Assembly (NCBI RefSeq): GCF_002079055.1
Contig: NC_047494.1
Coordinates: 467,268 to 531,267, forward strand
Direction: 5' to 3'
Source: Saccharomyces paradoxus
Lineage: Eukaryota; Ascomycota; Saccharomycetes; Saccharomycetales; Saccharomycetaceae
DNA: 64,000 nucleotides
The notes under the pieces are model-generated. The model made no database searches. It saw only the letters and a list, made by a program, of their open reading frames with translations, and had not been told where the DNA came from. The stretch's first letter is position 1, and each line of letters opens with the position of its first letter. Shown here piece after piece: positions 43,601 through 55,504 of the stretch. Position numbers and translations under genes: made by a program.

Positions 43601-44630
43601 GGGGAAAATGCGATAATAAAACTTTTTTTTATGCAAAATACTAGTCTTTCATACATTGTTCGCCTATGGCTACAGGTTAGGGGTCATATTTTTGGAAATG
43701 CAGTCGCAGCGAAAGCATAAGCCCTAATATATTACGGGAGGTTTAATCTGTAATATGCTTTTATTTCTAAAAAATTGAGGATGTTGTGCCTTCCTCAACC
43801 TTGGAGTTATATTGAAGGAATTCTCAAGCCGATTTTAAGTTCATCCGGTCACTTTCTCATGATTTGTTTGGGCATGATTATTTTTAACTCACCGCTTGTG
43901 TTCCGTTTTTGACCGAAACCTTCTTTTACGGAGAAAAACCTTATTAAAGTTATGAAAAATTCTCTTCCGGCAGAATTTCATGCAGGGTCGGACTTCTAGA
44001 TTCTCACGCGATTATTTCACGTTACAATTTTCTTTCCTTTTTCCTTTGGCGTAGCAAAAAAAGTAATATGTCATTACGTCCAAAAAAACCTACTGCCGTG
44101 AAGTAAAGGGAAAAACACAAATACTCCTTTTTAGGTTTTGCAAATTTTTTGAAAGGTACCAAATCCGGCGCCTCAAACTTGATTTCATCCTTTCTTCGCG
44201 AAATCCTCGAGAATTATGCTTCGGTTGCATTTAGGGGTACGTAAAAAGTATCAAGGATTTACTGCGTCTATCGATAGGTCTCTTTCAGCGAGTACATCGA
44301 AAGGCGCCTAATTATGCTTGACCTCTAAAAAAAAAGTAATCTTTAACTTTGTTTTGCACTTGTTTGGACCTAGTAGGAACCGGTAGGAAATTAGATGGTA
44401 GCTTCTATGGACAGGACGGAAACTAAAAGTAGCTGTAAATACTACTGGTAGAGAAGTTCCTCATACTTCTTTCACGGTCTTATAACTTTGCAATTACTGA
44501 ACGGTTGTAGTCCTCTGCTCCATATTTGGACAAATAATAAAAATATAAAAAGAGCACCCTCATGATTTCTTTCTCCGCAGTAAGCTTCCCAAAAAGATTT
44601 TCTTCAAATTGATTATCGCTACTGGAAAAA
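40619..44630. other. 4-kb gene-free region upstream of FLO5
   Basis: No frame here exceeds about 72 codons and none has motifs or codon bias. No tRNA, LTR or coding relic is recognisable. Long upstream regions are normal for yeast flocculins, whose promoters integrate Flo8, Mss11, Tup1 and chromatin signals, so most of it may be FLO5 control sequence. GGCGCCT occurs near 44167 and again near 44306. I cannot assign further sites with confidence. Confidence 0.5.
44544..44551 (+). promoter_or_regulatory. FLO5: FLO5 TATA box
   Basis: TATAAAAA lies 80 bp before the flocculin ATG, in a purine-rich context, at a suitable distance for the core promoter. Confidence 0.5.
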
Positions 44631-47600
44631 ATGACAGTTGCTCACCATTGCATATTTTTGATAATCTTGGCCTTTCTGGAGCTGCTTAATGTAGCTTCGG
44701 GAAGTATAGAAGCGTGCCTGCCAGATGGCCAAAAAAAAAACGGAATGAATATCAACTTTTACCAATACACATTAATGGATTCGTCCACATATTCGAATGC
44801 GGCATATATGGCCTATCAATATGCGGAGAAGGCGAAGTTAGGCTCCGTTGGTGGACAAACCACAATTTCAATTAATTATGATATACCATGTGTTAGTGAT
44901 TTTGGAACTTTTTCGTGTCCTCAAGAAGAATCTTCTAATGAATTTGGTTTCATGTGTAACAATGAATTTTGCTCCAATAGCCAGGCAAGCGCTTACTGGA
45001 GTTCAGACCTCTTTGGTTTCTACACTACTCCAACAAACGTAACTGTAGAAATGACAGGCTATTTTTTGCCACCTCAGACTGGTTCATACACATTCAGATT
45101 TGCAACAGTAGATGATTCGGCAATTTTATCAGTCGGGGGGAGTGCTGCATTTGAATGTTGCAAACAGGAACAGCCTCCAATTACATCAACTAACTTTACA
45201 ATCAATGGTATCAAACCATGGGGTGAGAGTGTACCCAATAACATCGAAGGATCAGCCTATATGTATGCTGGCTTCTACTACCCGATCAAGATTGTTTATT
45301 CCAATGCTGTCTCATGGGGCACACTTCCGATTAGTGTGACACTGCCAGATGGTACTACTGTTAGTGATGACTTTGATGGGTACGTCTATTCTTTTGGAGA
45401 TGATCCAAGCCAATCTAATTGTACTATCCCGGACCCTCCGAACTATACCACTGCAGGCATTATAACAACTACAACAGAACCATGGACAGGGACGTTCACC
45501 AGTACATCCACTGGAGTGAGCGCTGTTACCGGCACTAATGGCAACCCAACTGATGAAACCGTCATTGTCATCAGAACACCAACAACTGTTAGTACCATCA
45601 CAACTACAACAGAACCATGGACCGGTACCTTCACTTCTACATCTACTGAAATGACCACTGTCACCGGCACTAATGGTGTTCCAACTGATGAAACCATCAT
45701 TGTCATCAGAACACCAACAACTGTTAGTACCATCACAACTACAACAGAACCATGGACCGGTACCTTCACTTCTACATCTACTGAAATGACCACTGTCACC
45801 GGCACTAATGGTGTTCCAACTGATGAAACCGTCATTGTCATCAGAACACCAACAACTGTTAGTACCATCACAACTACAACAGAACCATGGACAGGGACAG
45901 TTACAAGCACATCCACCGAGATGACCACCATCACTGGTACCAACGGTGTTCCAACTGATGAAACCATCATTGTCATCAGAACACCAACAACTGTTAGTAC
46001 CATCACAACTACAACAGAACCATGGACCGGTACCTTCACTTCTACATCTACTGAAATGACCACTGTCACCGGCACTAATGGTGTTCCAACTGATGAAACC
46101 GTCATTGTCATCAGAACACCAACAACTGTTAGTACCATCACAACTACAACAGAACCATGGACAGGGACAGTTACAAGCACATCCACCGAGATGACCACCA
46201 TCACTGGTACCAACGGTGTTCCAACTGATGAAACCATCATTGTCATCAGAACACCAACAACTGTTAGTACCATCACAACTACAACAGAACCATGGACCGG
46301 TACCTTCACTTCTACATCTACTGAAATGACCACTGTCACCGGCACTAATGGTGTTCCAACTGATGAAACCGTCATTGTCATCAGAACACCAACAACTGTT
46401 AGTACCATCACAACTACAACAGAACCATGGACAGGGACAGTTACAAGCACATCCACCGAGATGACCACCATCACTGGTACCAACGGTGTTCCAACTGATG
46501 AAACCATCATTGTCATCAGAACACCAACAACTGTTAGTACCATCACAACTACAACAGAACCATGGACCGGTACCTTCACTTCTACATCTACTGAAATGAC
46601 CACTGTCACCGGCACTAATGGTGTTCCAACTGATGAAACCGTCATTGTCATCAGAACACCAACAACTGTTAGTACCATCACAACTACAACAGAACCATGG
46701 ACAGGGACAGTTACAAGCACATCCACCGAGATGACCACCATCACTGGTACCAACGGTGTTCCAACTGATGAAACCATCATTGTCATCAGAACACCAACAA
46801 CTGTTAGTACCATCACAACTACAACAGAACCATGGACCGGTACCTTCACTTCTACATCTACTGAAATGACCACTGTCACCGGCACTAACGGTGTTCCAAC
46901 TGATGAAACCGTCATTGTCATCAGAACACCAACAACTGTTAGTACCATCACAACTACAACAGAACCATGGACCGGTACCTTCACTTCTACATCTACTGAA
47001 ATGACCACTGTCACCGGCACTAACGGTGTTCCAACTGACGAAACTGTCATTGTTATCAGAACTCCAACCAGTGAAGGTTTGATTACTACCACCACTGAAC
47101 CATGGACTGGTACTTTCACTTCTACTTCTACTGAAATGACCACTGTCACTGGTACTAATGGTGTTCCAACTGACGAAACTGTCATTGTTATCAGAACTCC
47201 AACCAGTGAAGGTTTGATTACTACCACCACTGAACCATGGAGCGGTACTTTTACAACCACGTCTACTGAAATGACCACTGTCACTGGTACTAATGGTGTT
47301 CCAACTAATGAAGTAGTGATTTTCATCAGAACTCCAACTAGCAGAGATCTAATCAGCACCACCACTGAACCATGGACTGGTACTTTCACCACCACATCTA
47401 CTGAAATGACCACTGTCACTGGTACCAACGGTGTTCCAACTGACGAGACCGTCATTGTCATCAGAACTCCAACCAGTGAAGGTTTGATTACTACCACCAC
47501 TGAACCATGGAGCGGTACTTTTACCACCACGTCTACTGAAATGACCACTGTCACCGGCACTAATGGTGTTCCAACTGACGAAACTGTCATTGTTATCAGA

Positions 47601-50210
47601 ACTCCAACCAGTGAAGGTTTGATTACTACCACCACTGAACCATGGACTGGTACTTTCACTTCTACTTCTACTGAAATGACCACTGTCACTGGTACTAATG
47701 GTGTTCCAACTAATGAAGTAGTGATTTTCATCAGAACTCCAACTAGCAGAGATCTAATCAGCACCACCACTGAACCATGGACTGGTACTTTCACCACCAC
47801 ATCTACTGAAATGACCACTGTCACTGGTACCAACGGTGTTCCAACTGACGAGACCGTCATTGTCATCAGAACTCCAACCAGTGAAGGTTTAATCAGCACC
47901 ACCACTGAACCATGGACTGGTACTTTCACCACCACATCTACTGAAATGACCACTGTCACTGGTACCAACGGTGTTCCAACTGACGAGACCGTCATTGTCA
48001 TCAGAACTCCAACCAGTGAAGGTTTAATCAGCACCACCACTGAACCATGGACTGGTACTTTCACTTCTACTTCTACTGAAATGACCACTGTCACTGGTAC
48101 TAATGGTGTTCCAACTGACGAAACTGTCATTGTTATCAGAACTCCAACCAGTGAAGGTTTGATTACTACCACCACTGAACCATGGACTGGTACTTTCACT
48201 TCTACTTCTACTGAAATGACCACTGTCACTGGTACTAATGGTGTTCCAACTAATGAAGTAGTGATTTTCATCAGAACTCCAACTAGCAGAGATCTAATCA
48301 GCACCACCACTGAACCATGGACTGGTACTTTCACCACCACATCTACTGAAATGACCACTGTCACTGGTACCAACGGTGTTCCAACTGACGAGACCGTCAT
48401 TGTCATCAGAACTCCAACCAGTGAAGGTTTAATCAGCACCACCACTGAACCATGGACTGGTACTTTCACCACCACATCTACTGAAATGACCACTGTCACT
48501 GGTACCAACGGTGTTCCAACTGACGAGACCGTCATTGTCATCAGAACTCCAACCAGTGAAGGTCTAATCAGCACCACCACTGAACCATGGACCGGTACTT
48601 TCACTTCTACATCTACTGAAATGACCACTGTCACCGGTACTAACGGTGTGCCAACTAATGAAATAGTGATTTTCATCAGAACTCCAACTAGCAGAGATCT
48701 AATCAGCACCACCACTGAACCATGGACTGGTACTTTCACCACCACATCTACTGAAATGACCACTGTCACCGGCACTAATGGTGTTCCAACTGACGAAACT
48801 GTCATTGTTATCAGAACTCCAACCAGTGAAGGTTTGATTACTACCACCACTGAACCATGGACTGGTACTTTTACAACCACGTCTACCGAAATGACCACTG
48901 TCACTGGAACCAACGGTAAGCCAACCGATGAAACTATTATTGTCATCAGAACCCCACGCAGTGCCAGCTCATCCAGTGTTTCATCTAGCTCTGTCACATC
49001 TTCGCATCCAATCATTACCCCCTTGTATCCTAGCAACGGAACTTCAGTCATTCCTTCTTCAGTCATTCCTTCTTCAGTCATTTCTTCTTCAGTCATTTCT
49101 TCTTCTGTAACGACTTCCACTTCTATATTCTCTGAATCATCTGCATCATCCGTCATTCCAACCACTAGCTCCACTTCTGGTTCTTCTGAGAGCGAAACGA
49201 GTTCAACTGGTTCTTCTACCAGCTATTCTAAGGACCACGAAGCTATTTCTGTTTCCACTTCCTCTTCTATCTCTTCTGAATCACCAAAGTCTTCTACATA
49301 TTCGTATTCGTCATTACCACCTGTCACCACCACAACGACAAGCGAGCAAACTACCTTGGTCACCGTGACTTCCTGCGCATCTCATGTATGCACCGAGTCC
49401 ATATCCTCCGCCATTGTTTCCACGGCAACCATTACTGTTAGCGGCGTCACAACAGAATATACCACATGGTGTCCTATTTCTACCACAAAGACAACAAAGC
49501 AAACTACAACGACAACAAAGCAAACTACAGAGACAACAAAACAAACTACTGTAGTTACCGTTTCTTCTTGTGAATCTGGCATATGCTCTGAAACTGCTTC
49601 TCCAGCCATTGTGTCCACAACCACAGCCACTATTAACGGCGCTACCACAGAATACACGACATGGTGCCCTATTTCCACCACAGAATCTAAGCAACAAACT
49701 ACGCTAGTTACTGTTACTTCTTGTGAGTCTGGTGTGTGTTCCGAAACTGCCTCCCCTGCTATTGTTTCTACAGCCACGGCTACCGTGAATGATGTCGTTA
49801 CCGTCTATCCTACATGGAGCCCACAGACTACAAATGAAGGGTCTATCAGCTCTAAAAGTATTAGTGCCGCCAGTGAGACTAATACCATTTCAGAGACTGC
49901 TAAGACAAAAACAGTAGGCACCTCTTCGCTTTCAAGATCTGATTATGCTGAAACACACACGGCTTCGGCAACCAGTGTGATCGGTCGCAGCAGTAGTGTT
50001 TCTGTATCCGAATCTGCCAACACCAAAGGTCTAACAACTCCCGGGTTGAGTACTGTGTCCCAACAACCTCGTAGCTCTCCTGCCAGTGGCATAGTAGGAT
50101 CTAGTACTGCCTCTTTAGAAATTTCAACCTACGCTGGCATTGCCAATGGTCTACTGGTCAACAGTGGTCTAAGTGTCTTCATTGCTTCGTTGTTGCTGGC
50201 AATTGTTTAA
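44631..50210 (+). CDS. FLO5: Flocculin of the Flo1/Flo5 type, GPI-anchored
   Basis: Flocculins are mannose-binding cell-wall adhesins that cause calcium-dependent cell-cell adhesion. The 1859-residue protein has a signal peptide (about residues 1-24), a PA14 lectin domain (about 25-270) with the calcium/mannose residues D161, D162, N225 and W229 (one later than Flo5 D160, D161, N224, W228), 26 Thr-rich repeats of 45 residues (279-1448), Ser/Thr-rich sequence, three Cys-containing repeats with TTLVTVTSC and EYTTWCP motifs, and a hydrophobic GPI-signal C terminus ([15 protein letters not shown]). S288C FLO5 is about 1075 residues as I recall, so this allele has many more repeats. It is named by position and lectin type; recombination among FLO genes could blur exact orthology. 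Confidence 0.92.
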   Translation: MTVAHHCIFLIILAFLELLNVASGSIEACLPDGQKKNGMNINFYQYTLMDSSTYSNAAYMAYQYAEKAKLGSVGGQTTISINYDIPCVSDFGTFSCPQEESSNEFGFMCNNEFCSNSQASAYWSSDLFGFYTTPTNVTVEMTGYFLPPQTGSYTFRFATVDDSAILSVGGSAAFECCKQEQPPITSTNFTINGIKPWGESVPNNIEGSAYMYAGFYYPIKIVYSNAVSWGTLPISVTLPDGTTVSDDFDGYVYSFGDDPSQSNCTIPDPPNYTTAGIITTTTEPWTGTFTSTSTGVSAVTGTNGNPTDETVIVIRTPTTVSTITTTTEPWTGTFTSTSTEMTTVTGTNGVPTDETIIVIRTPTTVSTITTTTEPWTGTFTSTSTEMTTVTGTNGVPTDETVIVIRTPTTVSTITTTTEPWTGTVTSTSTEMTTITGTNGVPTDETIIVIRTPTTVSTITTTTEPWTGTFTSTSTEMTTVTGTNGVPTDETVIVIRTPTTVSTITTTTEPWTGTVTSTSTEMTTITGTNGVPTDETIIVIRTPTTVSTITTTTEPWTGTFTSTSTEMTTVTGTNGVPTDETVIVIRTPTTVSTITTTTEPWTGTVTSTSTEMTTITGTNGVPTDETIIVIRTPTTVSTITTTTEPWTGTFTSTSTEMTTVTGTNGVPTDETVIVIRTPTTVSTITTTTEPWTGTVTSTSTEMTTITGTNGVPTDETIIVIRTPTTVSTITTTTEPWTGTFTSTSTEMTTVTGTNGVPTDETVIVIRTPTTVSTITTTTEPWTGTFTSTSTEMTTVTGTNGVPTDETVIVIRTPTSEGLITTTTEPWTGTFTSTSTEMTTVTGTNGVPTDETVIVIRTPTSEGLITTTTEPWSGTFTTTSTEMTTVTGTNGVPTNEVVIFIRTPTSRDLISTTTEPWTGTFTTTSTEMTTVTGTNGVPTDETVIVIRTPTSEGLITTTTEPWSGTFTTTSTEMTTVTGTNGVPTDETVIVIRTPTSEGLITTTTEPWTGTFTSTSTEMTTVTGTNGVPTNEVVIFIRTPTSRDLISTTTEPWTGTFTTTSTEMTTVTGTNGVPTDETVIVIRTPTSEGLISTTTEPWTGTFTTTSTEMTTVTGTNGVPTDETVIVIRTPTSEGLISTTTEPWTGTFTSTSTEMTTVTGTNGVPTDETVIVIRTPTSEGLITTTTEPWTGTFTSTSTEMTTVTGTNGVPTNEVVIFIRTPTSRDLISTTTEPWTGTFTTTSTEMTTVTGTNGVPTDETVIVIRTPTSEGLISTTTEPWTGTFTTTSTEMTTVTGTNGVPTDETVIVIRTPTSEGLISTTTEPWTGTFTSTSTEMTTVTGTNGVPTNEIVIFIRTPTSRDLISTTTEPWTGTFTTTSTEMTTVTGTNGVPTDETVIVIRTPTSEGLITTTTEPWTGTFTTTSTEMTTVTGTNGKPTDETIIVIRTPRSASSSSVSSSSVTSSHPIITPLYPSNGTSVIPSSVIPSSVISSSVISSSVTTSTSIFSESSASSVIPTTSSTSGSSESETSSTGSSTSYSKDHEAISVSTSSSISSESPKSSTYSYSSLPPVTTTTTSEQTTLVTVTSCASHVCTESISSAIVSTATITVSGVTTEYTTWCPISTTKTTKQTTTTTKQTTETTKQTTVVTVSSCESGICSETASPAIVSTTTATINGATTEYTTWCPISTTESKQQTTLVTVTSCESGVCSETASPAIVSTATATVNDVVTVYPTWSPQTTNEGSISSKSISAASETNTISETAKTKTVGTSSLSRSDYAETHTASATSVIGRSSSVSVSESANTKGLTTPGLSTVSQQPRSSPASGIVGSSTASLEISTYAGIANGLLVNSGLSVFIASLLLAIV
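45465..48974 (+). repeat. 26 tandem 135-bp repeats inside FLO5
   Basis: Each unit is exactly 135 bp (45 codons) and carries TEPWTGTF and [11 protein letters not shown]. Unit n starts at 45465+135(n-1). Units 3-10 form four copies of a 270-bp dimer (alternating GTF and GTV types). Units 17-20 and 21-24 form a 540-bp tetramer, nearly identical at the DNA level. Units with NEVVIF or NEIVIF and SRDLI (14, 17, 21, 24) mark the higher-order blocks. Confidence 0.95.
49047..49110 (+). repeat. 15-bp minisatellite in FLO5
   Basis: Four successive 15-bp units encode SSVIP or SSVIS (Ser-Ser-Val-Ile with Pro or Ser), just after the main repeat block. Confidence 0.8.
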
Positions 50211-52635
50211 TAAAATTCTCGTTCCTTTTACATATTCATGATCTTGTCTTTTATGACAGATTTGCGCAGGACTGTATTATTTCTTCACTATTCCTGCTTC
50301 TCAATAACTTTGTTCGTATTTGTAATTTATATGTTTGTAAATTCTTCAATTTGAAATCAGCGTAGAGAAAACTTCTCAAGTGCCGGCAGGGTTTCGTTCC
50401 AGAAAGAGTATGTACGAAATTGATTATAGTCGTATAGCACACTAACTATAGATATTATAGACATTCCACTAACCAAAAGCTATTTTTTCATGCGTTGCTG
50501 TCCATTTGGAATAACCGGCCAGAGAAGCAGCAGCTTTATTTGAGATTTGTTCTCCGCCTTTATTGATGGCCCTTTCTTACGGAAGCAGAGGTGGAGGTGA
50601 TTTCTGAGGTCTGGAGTACGCCTGCATTGATTTTAATAAGCTTCCTTTAAGGAGCAAGTTTTCCTCTGTGCCTAAACATCTATAGTCTTGGGTCTTAGCA
50701 CCCTTCATATCTTCTCCATCCTAACGCTAGTGATATAGCAACGCACAAGCAGGGATGCAGCCTTTTCGCTATGATGTTGGAAAAATGGGGAAACTCTATT
50801 TCCCCATATTGTAACCCGTTTTACATACTTTCCAAAAGCGTGTGATTTCCGATTTTATGGAGATAAGGTTAATACGATCGGACCCAAAGAGGAAATCATA
50901 AAGGCACTACAGATACGCGAAATGACAGAAGAAGCATACTGCCTGCTGGCATGTTAGTAGCGACGAGGCGCTATTACCGTGAACTCTAGCGCAAACGTCT
51001 TGTTATCAGCAATATTCAGGGCAGTTGAAATTCTCGAATCGTCTAAGGAAAAGAACATTGAGATGGCAACCAACCCAACCCTTGCACACGTACAGTTTTT
51101 TGCTCTCGACGGCGCTAAAAATAGGACTTGTTACAATGCATAGCCGCTAAAGACGTCCAACCTTGTTAACCGAACTGGATTTCTTGATAAGAACCGTATC
51201 GTCAAGAATCAAGGATTCATACAGGCGTAAATATGGCTCGTAAGAACATGTTAAAGTAAGCCGAATGCGCGCACTATAGAGAAATTTTGAGGAAATATAA
51301 CAATCCATACAGCTTGCCAATTGACACGTGACTCACACTATGGAAAGTGTCTAAAAGACTACCAAGAACTACGTAATTTGGGAAGAGTACATGGTAAGAT
51401 GGCGACGATTACATCAAGACCAATTTTCGGGTGCCCCTCTAAGAAAAACTTGAGAAACAGAGACAAAGTATCCAAACCAAGCATAAGGTAATTGATGGTA
51501 GGAACAGACCACCTAGTCTGTACGGATGAAATGTTCACGAAAACGGGCGTTGTACTGGTATGGAAAGTACCGGTTATCCGTTTGTCCTTTTTCTTTTTCT
51601 TTTTCTTTTTTTTTTTTTCTCTTTTGTCTTTTGCACCGCTTGTATATGGGTATGAAACAAGTTCAAGAATTTATAGTGGAAACCACAGGTTCAGTCTTTT
51701 ATAATCCGGATGACATTGCGCGTTTCCTCTTAGACAACGCTGAAAAAGATTATTCAACGAGACGGAGTAATTCTCGCCAGGAATAGGATGTTGATTGACT
51801 TTTGTTATGGTTATGTGAAAGGGACCCACGGAAGAGAGCGCCTTCTTTTACAGGGACTTTTGTCAGCCACCTCTCCGCGGAAAACAAATGCCGTTCGCGT
51901 TGCAGTAAGATTAGGTAGCCGTGCGCTTCAGGGACAGAAAAGAAACATTTCGCGGCCACGGCCAAACAATGCATTCTTTTTCTCGAGATTAGCTAACTAG
52001 ATTTCCTGTCCTTTCAAGTTGTATATGACTATCCTTTCTTTTTTTTTTTTTAGGGCGTATGATCTGTTCTGAGCGAAAGTTACAGGTCCTTGCTTGAATA
52101 AGCATTTAGCAGAGTAACGACGTGCTGAAAGTAGTTAAAAGCTTGCTCCCGGTAGCAAGCACTCTTACCCCTTTCCCCGCTCTTGTTTTCGCGTGCCTCT
52201 TCTACAGTAATTTGGGTAGGTTGAAATCGCGTTCTGCTGCTAATGCTGTTCTCCTTGTTGTTGTTGTTGTTTTGGTGAATTACTTATGTTATTCTGCAAA
52301 TTAGCACCTCGTTCCCTGTTTGGCAAACGCGCGCGTACAAGCCTTACAGGGCTTGCGAATGTTCTTCATAGAAATGCGTGCACAAAAATTTTGATCTAGC
52401 TCATCATCGGTCTCTATAGCTTCGGGCTTCATAGTAATGAGTTCGGAGTCCGTGAGTAATAGCAAGAAGAAGTATATAAAAAGCAGTAATATGCTTGAAT
52501 ATGCTTCATTGCTACAGGTTCTTCATAGTTATTCTTGTTCTCATAATAGCAGCCTAACAATAACAAATTTTCATCTTCGCAAACTTTGCTATTTCTTTCT
52601 TTTATTGGTAAAATCTCACCCATTCTAAAAAAGAG
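50211..52635. other. FLO5 to wall-protein intergenic region
   Basis: This 2.4-kb stretch has no gene I can firmly support. It contains a perfect inverted repeat at 50785-50807 (ATGGGGAAA / TTTCCCCAT, 5-bp loop), a pyrimidine tract near 51588, and an 86-codon ATG frame at 51526-51786 whose middle is made by that tract. In S288C this position holds flocculin pseudogene fragments; I do not recognise such relics here. A TATATAAA at 52473-52480 probably serves the next gene. Confidence 0.45.
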
Positions 52636-54552
52636 ATGTTCAATCGTTTTAACAAATTCCAAGCTGCTGTAGCTTTGGCCTTACTCTCCCAAAGCGCTCT
52701 CGGTGACTCATACACCAATAGCACTTCCTCTGCTGACTTGAGTTCTATCACTTCCGTCTCTTCAGCCAGTGCAAGTGCCACTGCTTCCGACTCACTTTCT
52801 TCCAGCGACGGTACCGTTTATTTGCCATCCACAACAATCAGCGGTGATCTCACAGTTACTGGTAAAGTAATTGCAACCGAAGCCGTCGAAGTCGCTTCAG
52901 GTGGTAAACTAACTTTGCTTGACGGTGAAAAATACGTCTTCTCATCTGATCTAAAAGTTCATGGTGAACTGATCGTCGAAAAATCCGAAACAAGCTACGA
53001 AGGTACCGCCTTCGACGTCTCTGGTGAGACTTTCGAAGTTTCCGGTAACTTCAGTGCTGAAGAAACTGGTGCTGTCTCTGCATCTATCTATTCATTCACA
53101 CCTAGCTCCTTCAAGAGCAGCGGTGACATTTCCTTGAGTCTGTCAAAAGCCAAGAAGGGTGAAGTCACCTTCTCTCCATATTCCAACGCTGGTACCTTTT
53201 CCTTGTCAAATGCTATTCTCAACGGTGGTTCTGTCTCCGGTTTGCAACGTAGAGACGACGATGAAGGTTCAGTAAACAACGGTGAAATCAATCTAGACAA
53301 CGGAAGTACCTATGTTATCGTCGAACCAGTTTCCGGAAACGGTACAGTCAACATCATCTCTGGTAACCTTTACTTACACTACCCAAACACCTTCACTGGC
53401 CAAACTGTTGTGTTCAAGGGTGAAGGCGTTCTTGCCGTTGACCCAACCGAAACCAACACTACTCCAATTCCTGTGGTTGGTTACACTGGTAAGAACCAAA
53501 TTGTCATCACTGCAGACATCACTGCTCTTTCTTACGACGGTACTACCGGTGTCTTGACTGCAACCCAGGGAAACTCACAATTCTCTTTCGCTATCGGTAC
53601 CGGATTCTCTAGTTCTGGTTTCAGCGTTTCGGAGGGAATCTTTGCAGGCGCCTACGCTTATTACCTAAACTATGACGGTGTTATCGCTACTAGTGCCGCA
53701 TCTTCATCCACTTCCACTACCTCTGGTGCTTTCTCCACTGCTACTGGCTTAGTCACTTCATCCTCTAACGCTACAGCAACTGCTACAGCTTCAACTACAG
53801 CTTCAACTACCGTCTCATCTACCGCCTCATCCAGCGTCTCAGACTCATTCATCTCTTCATCTAGTGCCTCTGTCTCTGGTGTATCCAACTCCACCACAGC
53901 CTCTGGTTCAATCACTTCTGCTCCTTCTGCTGCTTCTACCACCAGCTTCACCTCAGATTCCGCTTCTGTCTACACTACAACATTAACTTACTTGAATGCC
54001 ACAAGTACAGTCGTGGTTTCCTGTTCAGAAACAACCGACGCTAGCGGTAATATTTACACCATTACCACAACCGTCCCATGCTCCTCTACCACTGCCACCA
54101 TCACCTCTTGTGACGAAAACGGATGCCATGTTCCAGCACCAACTGCTACCGACGCAACTACAACCGTTTCTTCTAAATCATACACCACCGTTACCGTTAC
54201 TCACTGTGACGACAACGGCTGTAACACTAAGACTGTCACTTCTGAATGTTTCAAAGAAACTGCAGCAACCACCATCTCTCCAAAATCATACACCACTGTT
54301 ACCGTTACCCACTGTGACAACAATGGTTGTAACGTCAAGACTGTCACTTCCGAGGCTTCTAAACAAACGTCATTGGCCACTGCTAATTCCGGAGCTTTTA
54401 GCACAGTCACCAAATCTGCTGCTCCAACTTCTCATACTGTTGCTTCTAGCATCACCACTGGTATCATCGTCCAATCTGAAGGTATTGCTGCTGGTTTGAG
54501 AACCAATGCTTTGAGCACTTTGGCCGGTATTTTCATCCTTGCTTTTTTTTAA
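52636..54552 (+). CDS. GPI-anchored wall mannoprotein with Hyr1-type N-terminal domain (HPF1/YIL169C/YHR214W family)
   Basis: The 638-residue product starts [20 protein letters not shown], the signal peptide shared with the YIL169C, HPF1, YAR066W and YHR214W group. It continues with a short Ser-rich region, a hyphally regulated (Hyr1/Iff) beta-helix domain (about residues 53-350, from [18 protein letters not shown]), a Ser/Thr-rich stalk, two Cys repeats with [13 protein letters not shown] and [13 protein letters not shown], and a GPI-type C terminus ([13 protein letters not shown]). A dibasic RR near residue 205 could be a Kex2 site. By position it corresponds to YHR214W, which in S288C is only about 203 residues as I recall. 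This copy looks complete. Confidence 0.85.
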   Translation: MFNRFNKFQAAVALALLSQSALGDSYTNSTSSADLSSITSVSSASASATASDSLSSSDGTVYLPSTTISGDLTVTGKVIATEAVEVASGGKLTLLDGEKYVFSSDLKVHGELIVEKSETSYEGTAFDVSGETFEVSGNFSAEETGAVSASIYSFTPSSFKSSGDISLSLSKAKKGEVTFSPYSNAGTFSLSNAILNGGSVSGLQRRDDDEGSVNNGEINLDNGSTYVIVEPVSGNGTVNIISGNLYLHYPNTFTGQTVVFKGEGVLAVDPTETNTTPIPVVGYTGKNQIVITADITALSYDGTTGVLTATQGNSQFSFAIGTGFSSSGFSVSEGIFAGAYAYYLNYDGVIATSAASSSTSTTSGAFSTATGLVTSSSNATATATASTTASTTVSSTASSSVSDSFISSSSASVSGVSNSTTASGSITSAPSAASTTSFTSDSASVYTTTLTYLNATSTVVVSCSETTDASGNIYTITTTVPCSSTTATITSCDENGCHVPAPTATDATTTVSSKSYTTVTVTHCDDNGCNTKTVTSECFKETAATTISPKSYTTVTVTHCDNNGCNVKTVTSEASKQTSLATANSGAFSTVTKSAAPTSHTVASSITTGIIVQSEGIAAGLRTNALSTLAGIFILAFF

Positions 54553-55504
54553 CTGAGTGGGTAATTGTACTTCACTAAAATAATTAAGTAGAAATTTTTC
54601 AATATATAAATCTCAATGTAAACGTTCAAGTGATTTTAGCTTTAAGTAGTTGAAGAATACTGTTTTTTTTCTTTTTTCGTTGTAAATTTGAACTTGTGTT
54701 TCAACTATAAAGTGTCAGAAAAGACAGAACTTAGCGAAGGCACCACCACTATGGGAATGGACACATTCTTTTAATTCTTTCACTTTTTTTCGCGCGGTTT
54801 GTGAATTTTTCGTGGATTTCTTTCCATCTATAGCCGAGATAAAGGATAATGAATAATATTTGCAATGTCTTCCTATGCGCAAAAGAGGAGGAAGCTTTGA
54901 AGTCGCCGCACGTGGTAATCACATGACCCTGAGTCAGCCCTTCATTGAGACATGTAAACGTGTAATATGGAGTATGTCATGGATACTATCAACAAGAGCC
55001 GACAAATGTATTTTTTTTCTGCAATTCTGGAGTTGCCTGCTGAATATAGGTAGATGTAAATAAAGTATATAATGAAATGTTTAGTGAAGGACAAAAAAAA
55101 AAAAGAAAAGTGATGGATGAAAAAGAACAGTAATTTAAAAATGAATTAGATACTTAATCTACCATAAAGATTGCATATGATTTTATAGAGGATTTGAGTT
55201 CCTTTAGGTGGATCTCCCTTCTGATTTTGTACCCTCTGAATCATTGAGTCATGCAATGTTGATTCGAGCATAAGAAGAGGCAGAGTATGGGGAAAAAGAA
55301 AAAAAAACAAGCAAACGAACCAAGGAATCCGAAAAATTCACGATGAAATAGTGTTGCTTCCCCTCCCTATTTGTATATAACATGGTACAATCTTGCCAAT
55401 AAAACAAAAAAAGAAATGTAATAAAAAATAGAGAGTCTTGGTTTTATTATAGCTTACTTAGTTCATGCTGGCAGAATCCCGCAATCCGTCGATCTTCCCA
55501 ACAT
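54553..55504 (+). promoter_or_regulatory. BIO6: BIO6 upstream region: VHRE, Gcn4 sites, E-box and TATA
   Basis: AGTCA-N8-TGATT at 55247-55264 is the exact reverse complement of the Vhr1 element AATCA-N8-TGAYT. It overlaps a perfect Gcn4 site TGAGTCA at 55245-55251, 254 bp before the ATG. A second cluster has CACGTG at 54909-54914, an element one base off the VHRE at 54917-54934, and another TGAGTCA at 54930-54936. TATATAA is at 55374-55380. No ORF of note lies in the 952 bp. Confidence 0.6.

Noticed and set aside
45443-49174. 1243-codon open frame on the minus strand through FLO5
   Set aside because: The repeat unit is 135 bp, a multiple of three, so a frame that is open in one unit is open in all. 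The sequence is a Val-rich antisense shadow with no domain or promoter.
53670-53951. 93-codon antisense frame in the wall-protein stalk
   Set aside because: It is the antisense of Ser/Thr-rich repeats, giving Glu/Val runs; a composition artefact.
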